Assembly (NCBI GenBank): GCA_946807835.1
Contig: OX327683.1
Location: 17,055,001 to 17,119,000 of the forward strand
Direction of reading: 5' to 3'
DNA from: Ailanthus altissimus
Taxonomy: Eukaryota; Streptophyta; Magnoliopsida; Sapindales; Simaroubaceae
Length of the DNA: 64,000 nt
Positions 12,812-22,999 of this stretch are shown here, one piece after another (the stretch's first letter is position 1; each line of letters begins with the position of its first letter). A model generated the notes under the pieces. The model made no database searches and was not told where the DNA came from. It saw only the letters and a list, made by a program, of their open reading frames with translations. The position numbers were made by a program, and so were the translations under genes.

Positions 12812-13102
12812 GTGCTGATAGAAACGGGCGCGACGCACAATTTCATCAAGCGTGCAGAGGCGAAGCGCTTGGGATTTTATGTAAAGAAAGAGGAGGGGTT
12901 TCTCAAATTAGTGAATGTTGCGGTCAAGCCACTGGATGGGGTGGTTCGAGGGGTCAATATCCACCTGGGTAAACGGCGCGGCGAGGTAAATTTATCTGTA
13001 GCACCTCTTGATGATTTTGATATGGTGTTAGGTATGGAGTTCTTGAGACAGTACGATGTGGTGCCGCTTCCTCGACACGACTATGTGTGCATCATGCAAT
13101 GA
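12812..13102 (+). pseudogene. Gypsy protease remnant with altered active site
   Basis: An open frame of about 96 codons carrying the retropepsin fold of Gypsy elements: LIETGATHNFI, LGFYVKKEEG, LDDFDMVLGMEFLRQYD. The catalytic triad normally reads D-T-G; here the Asp codon encodes Glu (E-T-G), so the enzyme would be inactive. It is followed by a break at about 13100. Confidence 0.9.
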
Positions 13103-13234
13103 GGGCCTTACATGATACCGACGATAGACAAGCCCAAGGGTGGGCAATTTTAGCCGAAAGCCAACACTAAAATTCTTTTCGCCATTCAACTAATAGGAGT
13201 TGTTGGATGCAAATAAGAAGTACATCCAGCCACA

Positions 13235-13987
13235 GTGAGGGGGATGGATGATAAGGCGACAAGGGGCGAGGGTAAGCTACCAACGGGGGTTGCGAAAGTG
13301 TTCGAGGAGCACAAGGGAGTCGTGTCAACTGACATACCACAGGTGCACCCACATCAAGGTGATACCCACCATGGAAAACAGTTGGAGCTAGGGTTGATGC
13401 TTCCAACTACAGTGCAGATGCCTTAACCGAGATTAGATGAGTTGCGCGGGCAGCTTAAGGAGTTGGCGAGTGTGGGTATCGCTCAGCAACTCGAGGCGTC
13501 ATATGATGTGCGTTTTCAGCACAAGAAGTGGGTTGGGGACAGGCAGTGGCATGTCAAGCATCGTGCGGGGGACTTGGTGATGGAGACGATTCTTCCACCA
13601 CAACACAAGATAGCATGCCCACTTCACAAGGGCCTTGATCGCAGGGACGAGGGGCTATTTTCTATTGCCAAGAGGGTTGGCAACGTCTCGCATAAGGTGA
13701 GGATACCTTCGAGACAACAGCTACATTTGTTGCCTTCCGAGAACTGTTTGGAGCTATACCGAGGGGGTATGGAAGACATGGAGCAGAAACAGGGACCTTT
13801 AGGGATTTCTGCATGGGACGTCAATGGGGCGAAACTCATCTGCAACGAACGGATAGTGCAGAAGAAGAATCCACCTCTAAGGCGTGAGGACGTTGTCAAG
13901 TGGAAAGAGTACCCGATATTAAGGTACACTAGAAATACGAGAGCTCACAATGGCAGATTGATGAACGAGGGGTGCAGTTTCCAGTAA
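13235..13987 (+). pseudogene. Gypsy fusion of pre-RT segment to integrase C-terminus and chromodomain-like tail
   Basis: The first part (GKLPTGVAKVFEEHKGVV) is the segment that precedes RT in chromoviruses. After a short junction at about 13400-13500 the sequence jumps to the integrase C-terminal region: WHVKHRAGDLVMETILPP, HKGLDRRDEGLFSIAKRVGNVSHKV, and LHLLPSENCLELYRGG. The tail RREDVVKWKEYPI resembles the LVKW core of a chromodomain, which targets integration. RT, RNase H and the integrase catalytic core are absent, so one large internal deletion explains the structure. Confidence 0.85.
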
Positions 13988-14013
13988 AGACGCGACGAGG
14001 GCGTCGCGTGAAT

Positions 14014-14027
14014 TTGGTGGGGGAGAA
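14014..14027 (+). other. Gypsy polypurine tract
   Basis: TTGGTGGGGGAGAA lies directly before the 3' LTR, the expected plus-strand primer of this type of element. Confidence 0.85.
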
Positions 14028-14506
14028 TGTCACGCCCCAAGTGTTCTCAAGCATTTTCCCGAACACTTGGTGCGCGACAAAGCCTCCTAAAAGCTATATG
14101 GGCTGCTGAAATGGATCGCAGGCCGGAGCTTCTAGAAGACCCGCTGACATGGGTGAAGAACTGGGCCAAGCCCGCAACTTATTAGGGTTGTTTACCTTAA
14201 TTAAGAAAGAAATATTCCAAGGAATATGTGATGGCATCTAGAAATATTTTAGGGAATATTATTCCATCTTGTATATGCACCGTTAGATCATTTAGATCTC
14301 AGCCGTCAATTGTATAGCACTGCTAGTATATAAAGAGGAGACCCTCACTTGTATAATTCATCTCATAACTTTATTTTCTCTTCAACAATATAGAGAGCAT
14401 TCGTGCAAACACTTGGTGTGCTTGTCTTTATTCTCTTTGTGTGGTTTCTCAACTGCTTAGCACGTGACGCGTCTAAGGCTGTACGGTTCGAGAACGGTCC
14501 GTGACA
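14028..14506 (+). repeat. Gypsy 3' LTR
   Basis: Matches 11003-11482 over its whole length (about 92 percent), with many differences being G/A or C/T transitions. It ends GTGACA, followed by the CAAG duplication and the resumed Copia LTR. Confidence 0.93.
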
Positions 14507-15023
14507 CAAGGCACTCACAAATTATGCCTTTTACAAGAAAGATCACAAAGAAAATTCTCTTTCTCTCTCTAGGAATTTTCTCTCACAAAGAACCACAAAG
14601 ATTATCACTAAGATTATAAAGATATGTTTACAAGCTAATTGATCACTTTTATATAGGTTTTGGGACGTCTTAGGTTTACCCTATACGTGTGGGGGTCATA
14701 TTAGAGAGTCTTGGAGCAAGTGGGAGACGAAATAAGGAAAAATCAAAACGGGAAACTGATTCCTGCAACCAGCGCTCAGCTCTCACCGCCGTGGCGCTGG
14801 TGCGCCCGTCTGAGTGCTGCGGTTCTCGTAGCCTTGCACCGCGGCACTCAGTTACTGGATTGGGCGCCGCGACGCCCATGCCTGGTCGCCACGGCGCTGG
14901 TGCCTAGTGTGCCCTTCTTCGTTTTTCGCCTCTTTTCGCGTCCGTCTTCGATCCATGCGCACCTTACGTACTTGGCTTGAATGCCAAATCATATTCCGAT
15001 GATTTTCAATCAATATTCTCACA
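14507..15023 (-). repeat. Copia 5' LTR, proximal part (right of the nested insertion)
   Basis: Continues the LTR interrupted at 11002, with CAAG duplicated at the junction. It ends CAATATTCTCACA at 15023, followed by the GACAA target duplication. Confidence 0.93.
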
Positions 15024-15028
15024 GACAA

Positions 15029-15580
15029 GTATCTAAAGTTTCAAAGATGTAACCATAAGAGAGAATAAAAGAGTTAGGTAGGTACTAAGTGCATGGTGCA
15101 CTAGGGTGTAACCTTTTAAGGAGTATTTTCTTTTAGTTCTTAAGTGAACAAAAAAAATACTATAGATGCTTTTGACTTAAATGCTCGAACTATTTTTATA
15201 TTCTTTATAAAAATCTCTTATGAAAAGATACTAAAAAATTTTAGGGAGTCATGATCATCAAAAATAGATACTTAAATGTCTCTATGGGAGATACTAAGGA
15301 GTCTTATAAGATTATTGATGATGTAAAAAGATATTTAATGATCTATTTCAATAATAAGAAGTTAGATCATTAATCTTCTGTAAACGTAGGTAATTTGGAG
15401 CGAAATCACGTATATCTTCTATTTTATTAATTGATTTATTTTTTTTATTTTTATTAATGTATTAATTTTATATACTTTTATTTATGATGTAAATTATAAT
15501 TTTTTATTATGTATAAAATAAAATAAATATTAAAATTATGACTTAATTGCTATTATAAGGATATCGAGTTAAAGTGTATG
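15029..15580. other. AT-rich intergenic DNA right of the Copia element
   Basis: No coding sequence or repeat is recognised. It is the original flank of the Copia insertion. Confidence 0.6.
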
Positions 15581-15584
15581 GTTA

Positions 15585-16180
15585 TATCCAACATAAAACA
15601 ATCTAGAATTGTTCAAGTCAACTGCCATACTCGATTAACTGGTTTTTGAATGATTTCTCAATAGGAGAGCATACCCAGTTACGAATAAGTTAAATAAAAC
15701 AATCTGATAGTTGTTCAGAAAGTTATTATTCCCGATTAAGAATAAGATAAATAAAACAATATGTTAGCTATTCATATAGCTACCATATCCGATTAATTGG
15801 TTTTTGAAAGATTTATAAAAAGTGTGCACATTTAGTTAAGAACAAGTTAAATAAAACAATTTGGTAGCTATTCAGACAACCACAATACCTGATAAATTGG
15901 TTTTTGAGTTATTTCATTAAGAACTATACTCGATTAGCTGGTTTTTTTTTAATGATTTCGTTAATAACAAGTTAAATAAAACATTTGCAATTAACTAGTT
16001 TTTGAATGATTTCGTTAAGAACCACACCCAATTAATTGGTTTTTGAATGATTTTTTTAATAATTAAATAAAACAATTTGGCAGCTGTTCAGACAGTCACC
16101 GTATTCGATTAATTGGTTTTTGTCTTTTGGAATGATTTCTGGAAAGGAGCACATACCCGATTAATTGATTCTCAAAATAA
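15585..16180. repeat. Degenerate ~100-bp tandem repeat array
   Basis: About six decayed units share TTAAATAAAACAAT, TGGTAGCTGTTCAGACA, then CCGATTAATTGG and TTTTTGAATGATTTC. The AATAAAACA block recurs at about 15592, 15692, 15750, 15852, 15973 and 16067, so unit length varies from about 58 to 121 bases through deletions. It looks like an old minisatellite or satellite fragment. I see no coding capacity. Confidence 0.8.
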
Positions 16181-16270
16181 ATAATGATTTTGAAAATTAA
16201 GCTTGGGTTGGCATGTTTTCATGCGTGTGGGGTTCTTAGAGTCTTTTATTATCACACCACGGTATATATA

Positions 16271-16524
16271 TAAAATATGGGATGTGGTATTTTAAAATAT
16301 TATTGATATTGCCTACAATATACACGAATTATTCTTATAATGTTCATGAAATTACATAGAAAAACTCCACAGAAGAATTTGTTTATCATATATATATATA
16401 TATATTTAAAATATGGGATGTGGTATTTTAAAATATTATTGATATTGCTTACAATATACACGAATTATTCTTATAATGTTCGTGAAATTACATAGAAAAA
16501 CTCCACAGAAGAATTTGTTTATCA
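16271..16524. repeat. Direct duplication of a 118-bp block separated by an AT run
   Basis: Copy 1 is 16271-16388 and copy 2 is 16407-16524 (offset 136). They are nearly identical, with CCTACA versus CTTACA and TTCATG versus TTCGTG as the visible differences. A (TA)n run separates them. Copy 2 overlaps the left arm of the hairpin at 16508-16634. Confidence 0.92.
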
Positions 16525-16634
16525 AATATAATACATGTATATTCTTAAACTTTGACATTCAAAGAAAATTTTTAATTCACCGAATGTCAAAGTCTAAGAA
16601 TATACATGTATTATATTTGATAAATAAATTCTTC
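16508..16634. repeat. Near-perfect inverted repeat: 53-bp arms, 21-base loop
   Basis: Left arm 16508-16560 and right arm 16582-16634 are reverse complements at 51 of 53 positions. A transcript from either strand would fold into a long hairpin. No target-site duplication was recognised, so it may be a MITE fragment or a local inverted duplication. A small-RNA precursor is possible but unsupported by anything beyond the fold. Confidence 0.93.
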
Positions 16635-16815
16635 AATTAAAGAAAACCTTAGCTAAAAAGTAAAACGTTCTCAAACTCAAACTAAGCAGGCGCCACCTCT
16701 TTTCTATTTCCATCAGAGAGGCTCCTCTTTGGTGGAAATACTCAATTTTTCTCTTTTTTATTTACTTTTTTATTTTTTGTTTCTTTCACTTGTCCGAGCA
16801 TTTGGTAGTTGTTTG

Positions 16816-17163
16816 TAGGGGTGGGCACGGTCCCCTTTTTTACAAAATCGAACCGAACTGGTTCGGTTTTTTAGAAAAAAAAAATCGAAATTGATTTTTT
16901 TAATGAAAAAAATCAAACCGGACGAACCAATTTTTTTCAGTTCGGTCCGGTTCGGTTTTTTATTTTTTTATTTTAAATTATGATTTTTTTTTTATTTTTG
17001 ATCCGGTTTTTTCGGTTTTTTTTCGATTTTTTCGGTTTTTTTGGGTGAAAAAAATCGAACTGTACTGGTCGGTTTTTTTTCTAAAAAAATCGGACAAAAT
17101 CGAATCGAACCGAACCGGCCGGGCCGGTTCGGTTCGGTTCCCGATTTTTTTTGCCCACCCTTA
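16816..17163. mobile_element. hAT-type MITE
   Basis: A 348-bp non-coding element with terminal inverted repeats TAGGGGTGGGCA and TGCCCACCCTTA (11 of 12 positions) and an exact 8-bp target duplication GTTGTTTG at 16808-16815 and 17164-17171. Eight-base duplications are characteristic of the hAT superfamily. The interior is dominated by short GGTTCGGTTCGG and poly-T motifs. Confidence 0.9.
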
Positions 17164-17171
17164 GTTGTTTG

Positions 17172-17990
17172 GTGGATGTTTCTGGGTGGATTTGGCTTGC
17201 CTTAAAACTCTAAGTGTTGAGCTTTGCTTTTATAGTTTGCACCTTAGCGTGTTCTCCGGCGTATCCATTGTTATTGTTGCTTCGATGCCAAGATCTCAAC
17301 AAGTATAGGTTGTGCTTGCACTCTTTCAATCTATACTACTACCGTGTCTCCTTGGCTATGTTTTGGGTAGCCTTCGCTAGACCTTTGCTGAACTTCCTTT
17401 GGGTACTGTTCCTTTCATTTTCCTTTTGCACTTTTAGGGCCTCAGCCACCGTAAGCATAGTCATCCTTTTGTGTTTCCTCCGATCTAGCTGACACCTTCA
17501 TCTTTGACTTGATTTTGCCTAGTTCTGATGGGCTCCCTTGGCCAGATCAGATCTCCTCTGGCAAAATTTTCCAATCTTCTTCTTCGACGGTCTACATTCG
17601 GTTGTTCATTATTATGTCGCCGAAATCTATGCTATTTATTAGGTCTCTGTTGTTAGTGTTATGTAATAATGGGTGTTTGTTTTAGTCAGTTTAATAAAAT
17701 AAATCGTTAAATAATCTTTCTATTATTTAAGAGATCTGTATTTTCCTCTTTTATGAGGCTTATTATCCACTTTCTTTAGAAATGCTTGTATTCTCTTTAT
17801 TAAAAGGGTCTATATTTGTTCTTGTTTAATATGAGTATGGTTGTTGCTCTTTTTTGTAAGAGTCTTAATTTTGGTAGTTTCAAAATATATTTATCTTATC
17901 CTGTTATTCTTTTGATTGTTGTATCAAAGACCTTTTATGTAATATCTTAATGATATTCAATGATATAAAATCTTTTTCTAACAAAAAAAT
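17172..17990 (+). other. Possible 3' end of a 5'-truncated LINE
   Basis: The stretch ends with TAATGATATTCAATGATAT, then CTTTTTCTAAC and a short A-run at about 17985, resembling the 3' untranslated end and poly-A tail of plant L1 elements. No RT or RNase H motif is present and no target duplication was found, so this is tentative. Confidence 0.25.
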
Positions 17991-19014
17991 TCAAAATTAG
18001 GATTAACAATACTATATACAACTATGTCAAGAAAAAAAACTAATATTATGATATTATAAGATTGAACCAAGGAATCTAAAGAAGAACAACAACTAAACTA
18101 TATTAATATCAAGTAAATATTTTGTACGCAAAAAATTAAAATCTCAGCTCAATCTATTATTCATTTTTGTTGGGGATTTTTGACTTTTTTTAAAAAAAAA
18201 TATATTATTTTAATTATTATATTTTTATTAAATTATCCGTTAAGTCTTTAATATTTTAAAAATTACCAATTAAATTTTTTTAAGGACAAAAATAATTATA
18301 TAATTATATAAAAATTAAATTATCGATTTTCCTTCTTTTTTTTCTTATAATTTACAGTACATTTCACAATCACAATCACATTCAATATTTATTATTTATT
18401 GGGTCATAATCAGAGAAAAAGTAATATTTTTCTTTCTTCCCTTTTCCGGAAGAAGCGAAAGATGACTATCGATCAAAGAAATTTTGAGGGATTTTTAAAG
18501 TGAAAAAGAGGCATATGAATATGATTGAGGTTACATTCTTCTACCTCAATAATGCACTGAAGCTTCCAGCCAAATTATGGCGCCTTTTGACAAAATGTAA
18601 TTAGCATTATCCCTTCTTTTTGTTATGGACCACCAAACTAAAGCGACATCAGATTCATTTCATTGCCAACGCACTACATTATGTCTATGAAGTTGTTACA
18701 TTATCTAAATGGTTCAAGAAAATGACATCATCAATATAATTTTATTAGCCGGTTATAAACATAGTTTAATGATTAATATTGAGGTATTGAATTTGAATAT
18801 TTTTATTTTTTAATTAAACAAAATTATGTAATTTAATTAGTTTATTAATCGCAATGTTAGTTGATTAATATATTCGACCGAGGTTTTCATATTGTTTTCA
18901 ATATACAAAAACAAATTTGATATTGTCCATTATCTATATTGAAGTTTCCTCCTCCGAAATTTTCATGATTAATTACTTTCTTGTTTCCGCATATTTTTTT
19001 TTATTAACAAGTAT
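17991..19014. other. AT-rich intergenic DNA
   Basis: I see no gene, RNA or defined repeat here on either strand. Confidence 0.6.
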
Positions 19015-19483
19015 ATCCTTTAATAAAAAAAAATTACTTTAACACTCAAGTTATCATTTATTCAAAAAGATGGGTTTGTATATGTGAATGAAAAGATGTA
19101 TAAACAATAAAATAATTTTATTGTATAAATAAATCAATAATACTCAATAATGGTTAACAAATAAATAATTGCCTCTTTTTATAAGATATAAATTTAAGTC
19201 TCTTTCAAAATATACATGCATAAATTTAATTCAAACTATAATTAAAGAGAGCACAAATTCTATTGAAAGTTTATTTCCACTATTCACACTGTGTGAGAAT
19301 TTTGGAAGTAGTCAACTAACTTTTCTTACAAAATCTTCTTGTTCGTTAGATATATCATACGATCTAAAATTTGCTAAATCTTTAATAGATATTATTCTTT
19401 TTTATTATTATCCACCTAGATGCTCTTAGATAAGTGATGTGCTGTAATTGATCGGTACTAATTATATTAATTTTGGTACCTTC
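19015..19483. repeat. Dispersed direct repeat, copy 1
   Basis: About 450 bp aligned with 20980-21454. Shared landmarks include CTCAATAATGGT, TTGCCTCTTTTTATA, CAACTAACTTTT, TTTAATAGATATTATT, ATGCTCTTAGA and TTTGGTACCT. By eye identity is around 75 to 80 percent. The pair could be old LTRs about 1.5 kb apart, but I found no primer site or target duplication. Confidence 0.75.
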
Positions 19484-20979
19484 AGATGTCTTCTATGAAA
19501 GTCACTAGTCCAAGTCATATTATTCATCTAAAAGAATGATGAGTTTATCAGTTAAATCATCATGTCAGAGCCGAGCCAGTATTTATTGTTTATGAGAAAA
19601 TAAATGTAAATTATAATTGAATTATTATAGGCAAGTATTCACTATTTTATTTATTAGGAAGTAAGTTTAGATAATTAGTAAAATTGTTATATCTAGTCAC
19701 ATCAGCTTTCTGAAGAAGCAAGCTTAGATTTTTTATTATTAAATTCTTATATCCAAACTCTAAAAAAAGGGTCAAAATTATTGATTAAATTGTTTTAGAC
19801 TAGTGTAAACTTTTTTGAAAAAATAAGTTCAGATTATCTTTAACAATCACGTATCTATTTATAAATTTAAATTCTCATCTTGAAACTTGAAAATAAGTTT
19901 TGAATCTATAAATGAATTTAGTATATGTGAAATGAAAGGTTATATCTTTTTTACAGTCTATTTATAAATATAAATAAATTTATCAATTTTATTGAGTCAT
20001 ATATTTCTTCTTGTGAGTCATTTATTTTTTTCAATTGTCTTTATATTATAGTTCTGTTGCTTTTAACAATTCGATCACTTCTTATTTATTTTTTAGCTAA
20101 TTATTTATCTTTTTAAAATTGTAAATTTCAAGATTTTAGTCTTTGCTAGAGTTTCACATTTTTCAACGACAGGTGATTGAAAAAATTGGGATTAGTTAGA
20201 TTTAGAAGATTAAAAAATGATGAGTATAATAGTGGTAGCAGTTTAGTCTAGATAAAGATAGATTGATTGAAAAATCGAAACAAAATATAAATTAAAAGCG
20301 ATAATCAAATTCTGTTGATCGACGATTTAATGAGCAATAGTGAACAGCCAAAAATAATTAGCACAAACTGGGGAGACAATATGTCATGATGGTGTAGCAT
20401 AACCCATGGTGGAAAACGAATCAGGTAGTAGAGTTTTGTAAGGGTTTGGGCTTGGTTTTAACGTAATCTATGTAGTTTTCAACGTCATTGAAGGCTAGCA
20501 ATGCTTGGGATCAGTCTGTCGGTCCTCTTTGAATTGATTGAAGGGCTAATCACGATGAATGATAACTAAAATTGAAAGATCCAAAGAGTGGTCGCGCGTG
20601 TGGGTCTAGGATCATTCTTGGTGATTTTGATAATGGATGACCGTGAGGATTACATAAATATTTTGGCCAGCTTTTTGAGTTAATCAAAGTGCTGATCGAT
20701 CGTGAATGGTGACCGACATGACGGTTGATTGCAGTGAGTGGCAGCGATCATGGCTTCTCTCTTTTTGTGTTTTCTGTTTTATTATTAATTTTTTATTTCG
20801 TATATTTTTTTTTTCTCTTTTTTTTTTTATTTCATTTTTGTTATAAGCAGTTGTTTGTTGCATAAGAAAATTCTCTGAATTCTCTTATGGACGATGCCAT
20901 TGGAGTTCTCTTGTTTGAAACCTTTACTATCAATTACTCTCTTATATTTGTGCACTCCTTCAATTAATGATTACATCAT
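19484..20979. other. Sequence between the two direct repeats
   Basis: About 1.5 kb with no recognisable coding region. A slightly GC-richer part at 20330-20760 (GGTGTAGCATAACCCATGG, GTCGCGCGTGTGGGTC) may be the interior of a non-autonomous element if the repeats are LTRs. Confidence 0.4.
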
Positions 20980-21454
20980 TTATTTTTTTGTAAAAAAAAA
21001 AATTGATATTCAAGTTAATATATATTTAAAAAGATGGTGAATATATGTAAATGAGTGTATACATAAATAAATAGGATAGTTTTGTTGTATGAATGAATCA
21101 TTCATTCTCAATAATGGTCAAATGAATGAATAATAAATTTGCCTCTTTTTATAAAGTATGAGTTTCAACTATTTTAAAAGTATGTATATATAAATTTAAT
21201 TCAAATTCTATTTAAAGAGAGTAAAATTTGAGTTATAGTATATTTTTACAATTTTTGTTAGCAAGAGAATTTAAAAAAAGACAACTAACTTTTTTCTCAA
21301 AATCCTCTTATTCGTTATGCGTTGAATCTATCATACGGTCCAAGATTTATCTAATTTTTAATAGATATTATTATTTTTTATTATTACTCACTTGCATGCT
21401 CTTAGACATGTAGTATGTTATAATTGGCCAATATCAATTATATTAAATTTGGTA
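20980..21454. repeat. Dispersed direct repeat, copy 2
   Basis: The partner of 19015-19483 in the same orientation. It ends about 50 bp before the TRIM-like element at 21506. Confidence 0.75.
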
Positions 21455-21505
21455 CCTACATATATAATAGTTTTATTCTTGACTAAATTTGGTATCCAAT
21501 AATAA

Positions 21506-21752
21506 TGTGAAAAAAGATTAAAAAAAAGACAACAAAAATAATAAAAAAATTGAAAAACTTTTAAAACTATATTATTGCTATAATTTTATGTATTACAATT
21601 GTTATATGGTAAGCCTTTATATAAGCTTTAAGTTAACATAAAAAAAGAAACAAAAGATAATAAGGAAATCAAATATATAAATTAATTCAAATTATAAAGG
21701 ATAATGTTAAATATAGTATGGATTGATTTCTTGATTCTCTATATTTTTAAAA
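21506..21752 (-). repeat. TRIM-like 3' LTR
   Basis: On the plus strand starts TGTGAAAAAAG and ends ATATTTTTAAAA, aligned along its length with 22768-22999, including the shared TTGATTTCTTGATTCTCTAT. Confidence 0.85.
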
Positions 21753-21865
21753 TCTCCACTCAAATTTAAAATTGCACAATCTTGAGTTTGAAAAGGAAAT
21801 TAATAGTGAGGGTTGAGAGAGTCAACCACTTATGAATGTAAATACATTAAGAGAAACTTAAAAAT

Positions 21866-22105
21866 AATCATTGTAAGTGTAAGTGTAAATGTATTATCAA
21901 CCATTGCGAGTGCAAACAAGTTGAGAGAAATTTGAAAACAATCATTGCGAGTATAAGTGCATTGTCAATCACTGCGATTGCAAACGCGTTGATAGAGAAA
22001 CAAAAAATCAACAGTTGCGAATGCAATTGTATTGTCAACCACTGTGAGTACAAACGTGTTAATAGAAAAAAAATCAAGCGTTGCAAGTGCAAGTGCGTTA
22101 AGAGA
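21866..22105. repeat. Internal tandem repeat of the TRIM-like element, ~60-70 bp unit
   Basis: About four diverged units share CATTGCGAGTGCAA, TGTATTGTCAACCACTG, and AAACGCGTTGAGAGAAA. Each unit itself contains two related halves built on TTGCGAGTGCAA, so the array has a higher-order structure. It is rich in GTGCAAGTGC-type motifs and has no stable reading frame. Confidence 0.8.
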
Positions 22106-22767
22106 TTTACCCACCAACTTATTTAAAAATTACAAAAAAAAAAATTTCATAAAAATAAGCAATCATAAAATGCCCTAAAATTTAAGTAAACTACAATTGT
22201 CTATATAACTTTGAAAAGTTTTCAAAAAGGCCTCTTGAAAACACAATCATCAAATCAGAAAAAAAATTACTGTAGATTGATAGATTGGACCATAAGGAGT
22301 CAAACGGGGGTAGGGGTGTCAACTCACTCGCTGAAAAATAATCGTGATAAAAAATTAAAGAAAATAGTGGCAACAAATTCAAGTGGCGTGTGAAAGCACG
22401 TGGGATCTCCAATTGGCTGCACATTCTTTAGATAATATGGTCGATGCTATCTGAACATTGTGATGTGGGTGGTGACAGCTCACTCATAAAAAAATAGTGA
22501 TCGAAAAAAGTGGAAGTTTGCCGGTGAGAGAGAAATACTGCACGTGGGGGCGTGTGTAGCGACAAATCAATGTGATTCTTGTGAAGTTCGACTAGTCGGC
22601 AACGTCTAAACAGCTTCGACTAGGCAAGGCATAGTAACATGCTGGAAAAGAAGTCGTCAGTGAGTGAATAATAACCATGCGGCAAGTGAACAATAATTGA
22701 TTCTAGAAAATGATCAAAATTGACTTGAAAACACTTTGAGAATAATCGTAACCTTACTCTTATACCA

Positions 22768-22999
22768 AGTGAGAAAAGATAAAAAAAAAGACTGCAAAAA
22801 TAATAAAAAGAAATTGAAAACATTAAAGGACTACATTATTGTTGTAATTCTGTGTATTACAATTGTTACATAATAAGCCTTTATGTAAGTTTTAGGTTGA
22901 TATAAATAAGAAAATTAAATATAACACATTAAGTCAAATTATAAAAAGTAATGTTAAATATAGTAGAAATTGATTTCTTGATTCTCTATATCTTTAACA
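22768..22999 (-). repeat. TRIM-like 5' LTR
   Basis: Ends TATCTTTAACA on the plus strand. Its left terminus reads AGTGAG, so the canonical terminal TG has mutated to AG. The primer site lies just outside it at about 22757-22767 (minus). Confidence 0.85.

Larger units (their letters stand above)
11003..14506 (+). mobile_element. Internally deleted Gypsy (chromovirus-like) LTR retrotransposon nested in the Copia LTR
   Basis: A 3.5-kb element with LTRs of about 480 bp at 11003-11482 and 14028-14506 (TGTCAC...GTGACA), an initiator-Met primer site and a G-rich polypurine tract. Target duplication is CAAG (4 bp certain, ACAAG possible because of the terminal A). It retains gag, a zinc knuckle, a protease and the integrase C-terminus with a chromodomain-like tail. 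RT, RNase H and most of integrase are missing, so it could only have moved with enzymes supplied in trans. By my count the two LTRs differ at roughly 38 of 480 positions, about 92 percent identity. Confidence 0.93.
6095..15023 (-). mobile_element. Full-length but inactive Copia LTR retrotransposon, split by a nested Gypsy element
   Basis: The element lies in minus orientation with the 3' LTR at 6095-6753 and the 5' LTR at 10819-11002 plus 14507-15023. The 5-bp target duplication GACAA is present at 6090-6094 and 15024-15028. Internal order on the minus strand is gag, protease, integrase, reverse transcriptase, RNase H, which is diagnostic of Copia (Pseudoviridae-type order). The gag start (MATPKYEVEKFNG) and layout resemble TNT1-94-like elements. 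An initiator-Met-tRNA-type primer site and a polypurine tract are present. The coding region is broken by a premature stop and several frameshifts. A Gypsy element (11003-14506) has inserted into the 5' LTR, so the Copia insertion must be older. Confidence 0.95.
21506..22999 (-). mobile_element. TRIM-like miniature LTR retrotransposon
   Basis: Direct terminal repeats of 247 bp (21506-21752) and 232 bp (22768-22999) flank a non-coding 1.0-kb interior, and AATAA is duplicated at 21501-21505 and 23000-23004. In minus orientation the 5' LTR starts TGTTAAAG and is followed by TGGTATAAGAG, one mismatch from the initiator-Met primer site. A purine-rich GAGTGGAGA precedes the 3' LTR. No gag or pol is present, so it depends on other elements. 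The interior contains an unusual tandem repeat (21866-22105). Confidence 0.85.

Noticed and set aside
13624..13929. 101-codon minus-strand open frame
   Set aside because: It is antisense to the integrase C-terminal remnant of the Gypsy element.
14676..14980. Several overlapping GC-rich open frames
   Set aside because: They arise from the GC-rich patch of the Copia 5' LTR. The frames differ between the two LTRs.
21866..22105. CRISPR-like array
   Set aside because: The units are diverged tandem repeats without unique spacers, in a plant genome.
21868..22126. Cys/Lys-rich and Leu-rich open frames on both strands
   Set aside because: They are translations of the tandem repeat within the TRIM-like element. 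They are not conserved proteins.
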